Assembly (NCBI RefSeq): GCF_042666505.1
Contig: NZ_JBHTDN010000001.1
Location: 310,001-374,000, forward strand
Source of the DNA: Parapedobacter sp042666505
Lineage (GTDB): Bacteria > Bacteroidota > Bacteroidia > Sphingobacteriales > Sphingobacteriaceae
DNA length: 64,000 nt
Direction of reading: 5' to 3'
The translations under genes were made by a program, and so were the position numbers. Shown one piece after another: positions 60,842 through 64,000 of this stretch. Below the pieces are notes generated by a model. That model saw nothing but the letters and a program-made list of their open reading frames with translations, ran no database searches and was not told the origin of the DNA. The first letter of the stretch is position 1. Each line of letters starts with the position of its first letter.

Positions 60842-63800
60842 TTATTGCCAGCCGCCTCCCAACGCTTTATACAGGGAAAGCTTGTTGATGGCTTTCTCTC
60901 GCCGGGTACTCACCAGGTTGAGCTCTGCATCCAGTGCGGCACGTTGGGCCGTAATAATATCCAGATAGGACGCTCGGCCGGCTTTGAATAACTCGTGGGC
61001 GGCGTCGACGGCTTTCTGTAGGGAAGCAACCTCCTGCAGGTTATGATCCGTTCGGCGATTGATATGCTTTTGCGCAGTCATGGTGCGTTGCACTTCTTCC
61101 CATGCCTTTAAAACGGCTCGTTCGTAGTCGTGAAAAGCGATTCCATACGTAGCTTTTGCCGTTTCATACGCCGTCCGGATGGTGCGTTGGTTGAAGATCG
61201 GCGCGGTGAGACCGCCCACCAGGCCATATGCCACTGACGTAGGGGCCAGCAGCAATTTATCGATGTCGAAAGCCTGAAGTCCGACGTAAGGCGAAAGAAC
61301 CAGGGATGGCAAGAACTCCGCCTTTGCGGCCAGTTGTTCGGCCCCCGACGCCGCCAGCTCCAGCCTGGCTTGCCGGATGTCGGGGCGGAGGGCAAGAAAA
61401 TGCGCCGGCACACCAACGTGGATGGAGTCTGTAAACGCCGAAGTCATCCACAAGGCGGTGTCTCGCGGAATATCCCCTTGAAAGCGTCCCAGTAGGAAGT
61501 TTAGATGGGCTTCGGCCGCGGAGATCTGCTGCCGCACTTCCTGCTCTTTCCCTTGGGCATGGTGTACCATAGCGATAAACTGCTGGACACCCAGCTCATT
61601 TGCCCGTCCCGCAGCTTTCTGTACGTTGATGATATCCAACGCATTTTTTTGCAGGGTGATGTTTTTGCGGAGAATCGCTAACTCATTGTCCAAAGCCAGG
61701 AGATCGTAATAAGTCGTCGCTACCTCTTCGATCAAGGCGGTTTGTACCAGATGCTTTCCTTCGTATGACGACAAGAATCGCTGGTAAGCAGCGCGTTTCC
61801 GATTTCTAAGTTTACCCCATAGGTCGATTTCCCAGGTTGTGCGCAATCCTACGAAATAGTCGGGCAGGGGATCGGGGAGTTTTTCATCGTCTTTCAGGTT
61901 TTCGGAGAAATTCGTGTCATAATTACCGATGCCGTCCATCGTATAAAAGCCATATCTGCGGAGGCCGGCTTCGGCCAACGCATCGACCGAGGGGAAGAAT
62001 GCCGACTTCCTCAATCTTAAGTTAGCCTGGGCAATTTCGATTTGATGAAGTGCAGCCGACATATCGGGATGGTTAGTCAACGCCGTGTCGATAAGTGCTA
62101 TGAGATTCGGATCGTTGAAGAAACTACGCCAGCGTTGATGCGCGGTGTTTAAGGTATCGGTGTTGCCTGCGTAGGTTTCCGGTAACACGCGATGTTGAGG
62201 ATCGGGAAGGCTTTTTACGGCGGTACATCCCGGCAGTAGCCCGATGGCGGCAATCATCAGCAACCCGGCGGTTCCCGCCTTAATTGCTTTTCTCTTTTTA
62301 TTCCGTCGGACCGCAGTAAACAAGACGTACAAGCCCGGGATGACAATCACACCGACCAGCGTGCCAATGATCATGCCGCCGACCGCTGTGGTTCCGATCG
62401 AACGGTTACCCAATGCGCCCGCCCCGGAAGCCATCGCCAGAGGAATCAGTCCGGCAATGAACGCAAACGACGTCATCAGGATCGGTCGGAGACGGGCCAC
62501 CGATCCTTCGACAGCCGCCTGCAGCTGCGTAGCCCCTTGTTTGTAACGGAGAATCGCATATTCCACAATGAGAATGGCATTTTTTCCCAATAGCCCGATT
62601 AACATGACCAGGGCCACCTGCGCATAAATGTTATTTTCCAGCCCTAACAACTTCAGAAATAAGAACGCGCCGAATACCCCCGCAGGTAATGACAAGATGA
62701 CCGGTAACGGTAATAAGAAGCTCTCGTACTGTGCGGCAAGGATCAAATACACGAATAGGAGGCACAATGCAAAAACATAAATGGCCTGATTACCCGATAA
62801 AATCTGTTCGCGGGTCATTCCTGACCATTCGATCGCGTATCCTTGGGGCAGGGTTGCCGCGGCTACCCGCTCCACGGCGTCGATCACCTGTCCGGAGCTG
62901 AATCCCGGAGCTGCGTCACCACTGATCAACGCCGAGCTGAACATGTTATACCGGGTCACCTGTTCCGGTCCATAAACACGTTCCATGGTGATGAATGCCG
63001 AAAAGGGGACCATTTCGCCGGAAGCGTTTTTCACATGGAGCCGGAGCACGTCCTCCGGTTTCTCCCGGTAGCCCGGCCCCGCTTGGACCATCACTTTATA
63101 CATTTGGCCAAACCGGATGAAATTGGTTGCGTAAAAACTGCCCATCAGCGTTTGTAGGGTGGTCATGGCATTTTCTACACTTATGCCCCTTTTCGCTGCC
63201 ATGTCGTGGTCCACATTGACGAGGTATTGCGGAAAACGCGGATCGAACGTGGAAAACGTATTCCCCACCTCGGGCGTTTCTTCCAGTGCGGTCATGAACG
63301 CTTCCAGGACGTCGGCAGTATGCTGCAGGTTGTCGGCCCCTGATCGGTCAAGCAACCGGAGCTCGAAGCCGCTGGAATTTCCAAAACCCGGTACGGTGGG
63401 CGGGGGAAAGTACTCGATGCTGGCGTCCATCAGGTGACCGGTGTTCTCTTCCAGCCAGCCGATCACCTCAGCAACCGATTCCCTGCGGTCTTCCCAGGCT
63501 TTCAGGTTGATCATACCCATGCCATACGAGGCACCGGATACTTCCGTTACAATGCTATATCCCGCTAGGGTCGACACCGTCTCTACCGCTTCGTGCTGCC
63601 GGCTGATCGAATCGATTTGATTCAATACGGCAATGGTGCGGTCTACCGTAGCACCGGGTGGCGTAGTCACATTCACATAAATCATACCCTGGTCTTCAGT
63701 GGGGATGAAACCGGATGGAAGAATGCTGTTGACTCCCCATGTCGCCACAAAGAATCCTGCCAGCAGGCCCAAGGTCACCACCCTGCGTCCGGCAATTTTG

Positions 63801-64000
63801 CCGATAAGGCCTGCATAGCGGGACGATATTCCGTTATACCAGCGGTTGAAACGCTTGAAGAAGCTAGGCAACCATCCTTTTGCCGGTGGCTTTCCGTGCG
63901 GTGAGCGAAGGAAAAGTGCGCAAAGTGCTGGTGTGAGTGTGAGCGCATTGATGCCCGAAATCACGATGGCTGCCGCCAATGTGAGCGAAAACTGCCGGTA
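60842..64000 (-). CDS. RND efflux permease fused in frame to an OprM/NodT-type outer-membrane factor (5' truncated by window end)
   Basis: The frame is open to the window edge, so only the last 1052 residues are seen. The N-terminal 580 residues or so are the HAE1/AcrB-type pump from ISGINALTLTPALCALFL onward, including IPTEDQGMIYVNVTTPPGA and the helices around GLLGKNAILIVEYAILRYKQ and GTLVGVIVIPGLYVLFTAVR. Only about ten basic residues later comes a lipoprotein signal (GLLMIAAIGLLPGC, Cys codon at 62225-62227). A complete outer-membrane factor of about 460 residues follows (RWRSFFNDPNLIALIDTAL, RTTWEIDLWGKLRNRKRAAY, ARLELAASGAEQLAAKAEFL). No start codon suited to a separate gene is seen at the junction. 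Topology fits: the pump ends in the cytoplasm and the signal peptide crosses outward. Substrates are unknown. Confidence 0.88.
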   Translation of the reverse strand, partial: YRQFSLTLAAAIVISGINALTLTPALCALFLRSPHGKPPAKGWLPSFFKRFNRWYNGISSRYAGLIGKIAGRRVVTLGLLAGFFVATWGVNSILPSGFIPTEDQGMIYVNVTTPPGATVDRTIAVLNQIDSISRQHEAVETVSTLAGYSIVTEVSGASYGMGMINLKAWEDRRESVAEVIGWLEENTGHLMDASIEYFPPPTVPGFGNSSGFELRLLDRSGADNLQHTADVLEAFMTALEETPEVGNTFSTFDPRFPQYLVNVDHDMAAKRGISVENAMTTLQTLMGSFYATNFIRFGQMYKVMVQAGPGYREKPEDVLRLHVKNASGEMVPFSAFITMERVYGPEQVTRYNMFSSALISGDAAPGFSSGQVIDAVERVAAATLPQGYAIEWSGMTREQILSGNQAIYVFALCLLFVYLILAAQYESFLLPLPVILSLPAGVFGAFLFLKLLGLENNIYAQVALVMLIGLLGKNAILIVEYAILRYKQGATQLQAAVEGSVARLRPILMTSFAFIAGLIPLAMASGAGALGNRSIGTTAVGGMIIGTLVGVIVIPGLYVLFTAVRRNKKRKAIKAGTAGLLMIAAIGLLPGCTAVKSLPDPQHRVLPETYAGNTDTLNTAHQRWRSFFNDPNLIALIDTALTNHPDMSAALHQIEIAQANLRLRKSAFFPSVDALAEAGLRRYGFYTMDGIGNYDTNFSENLKDDEKLPDPLPDYFVGLRTTWEIDLWGKLRNRKRAAYQRFLSSYEGKHLVQTALIEEVATTYYDLLALDNELAILRKNITLQKNALDIINVQKAAGRANELGVQQFIAMVHHAQGKEQEVRQQISAAEAHLNFLLGRFQGDIPRDTALWMTSAFTDSIHVGVPAHFLALRPDIRQARLELAASGAEQLAAKAEFLPSLVLSPYVGLQAFDIDKLLLAPTSVAYGLVGGLTAPIFNQRTIRTAYETAKATYGIAFHDYERAVLKAWEEVQRTMTAQKHINRRTDHNLQEVASLQKAVDAAHELFKAGRASYLDIITAQRAALDAELNLVSTRREKAINKLSLYKALGGGWQ

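Noticed and set aside
1..64000. CRISPR arrays, tRNA or rRNA genes, insertion sequences and prophage genes
   Set aside because: I found no regular repeat-spacer pattern, no cloverleaf I could support and no transposase, integrase or phage-like protein.

Overview
The window comes from a Bacteroidota genome, most likely the Sphingobacteriales/Sphingobacteriaceae (inferred). The evidence is two SusC/SusD pairs, weak Shine-Dalgarno sequences with recurrent TAnnTTTG -7 promoter boxes, an outer-membrane-barrel protein encoded next to an ECF sigma factor, the order ftsX-DUF3098-uppP-truB-ribF, a long LysS and a PurF-like paralogue. I saw no rRNA, tRNA, CRISPR array, transposase or phage gene.

Positions 1-34433 are all on the + strand and form one large carbohydrate-utilisation region, followed by an acetylxylan-esterase-like gene (34569-35876) behind its own terminator and promoter. 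(a) 1-254 is the tail of an HGSNAT/NagX-type membrane acetyltransferase. (b) 367-12134 is a tightly packed catabolic operon. It encodes a GMC oxidoreductase with a Cys-rich cluster and a Tat-borne small subunit, a Tat-exported Gfo/Idh/MocA oxidoreductase and a DUF1080 (3-keto-glycoside hydrolase type) protein. Then come a hexulose-phosphate-synthase-like HUMPS enzyme, a medium-chain dehydrogenase without the structural zinc lobe, an SDR, a TIM-barrel isomerase/epimerase, a PfkB kinase, a metallo-beta-lactamase-fold hydrolase, an MFS transporter and an SMP-30 lactonase. (c) 12235-22457 encodes a DapA/NanA-family aldolase, three BNR (sialidase-fold) propellers, a PqaA-type alpha/beta hydrolase, a purple-acid-phosphatase-like metallophosphoesterase and a 747-residue propeller plus helical-barrel lipoprotein. 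(d) 22717-34433 holds a second acetyltransferase and two paralogous SusC/SusD transporters. I recognise no classical glycoside hydrolase in the locus.

The most interesting reading is that this locus degrades a glycan oxidatively. A periplasmic enzyme set would oxidise sugar C3 and cleave the 3-keto-glycoside without a hydrolase. The cytoplasmic set (dehydrogenases, lactonases, isomerase, kinase, HPS-like enzyme) would then convert the keto sugar into a pentulose 5-phosphate plus a one-carbon unit. Two related upstream DNA motifs recur in front of its transcription units at fixed distances from the -7 boxes, which suggests one regulon. No regulator is encoded next to it.

The remaining half is mostly housekeeping and envelope genes. 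It holds a glutamate-synthase-like FMN protein, an M28 peptidase, lysS, sufE and sufS, an orphan beta-barrel, a PD40 lipoprotein, a sigma factor with its trans-envelope partner and a TPR histidine kinase. It continues with alkaline phosphatase, proline dehydrogenase plus a HAD phosphatase, a PurF-like protein and the ftsX-to-ribF operon. At the right edge lies an RND efflux pump fused in frame to its outer-membrane factor, cut by the window end. Functions are assigned by reading sequences against remembered family features; no database search was run.
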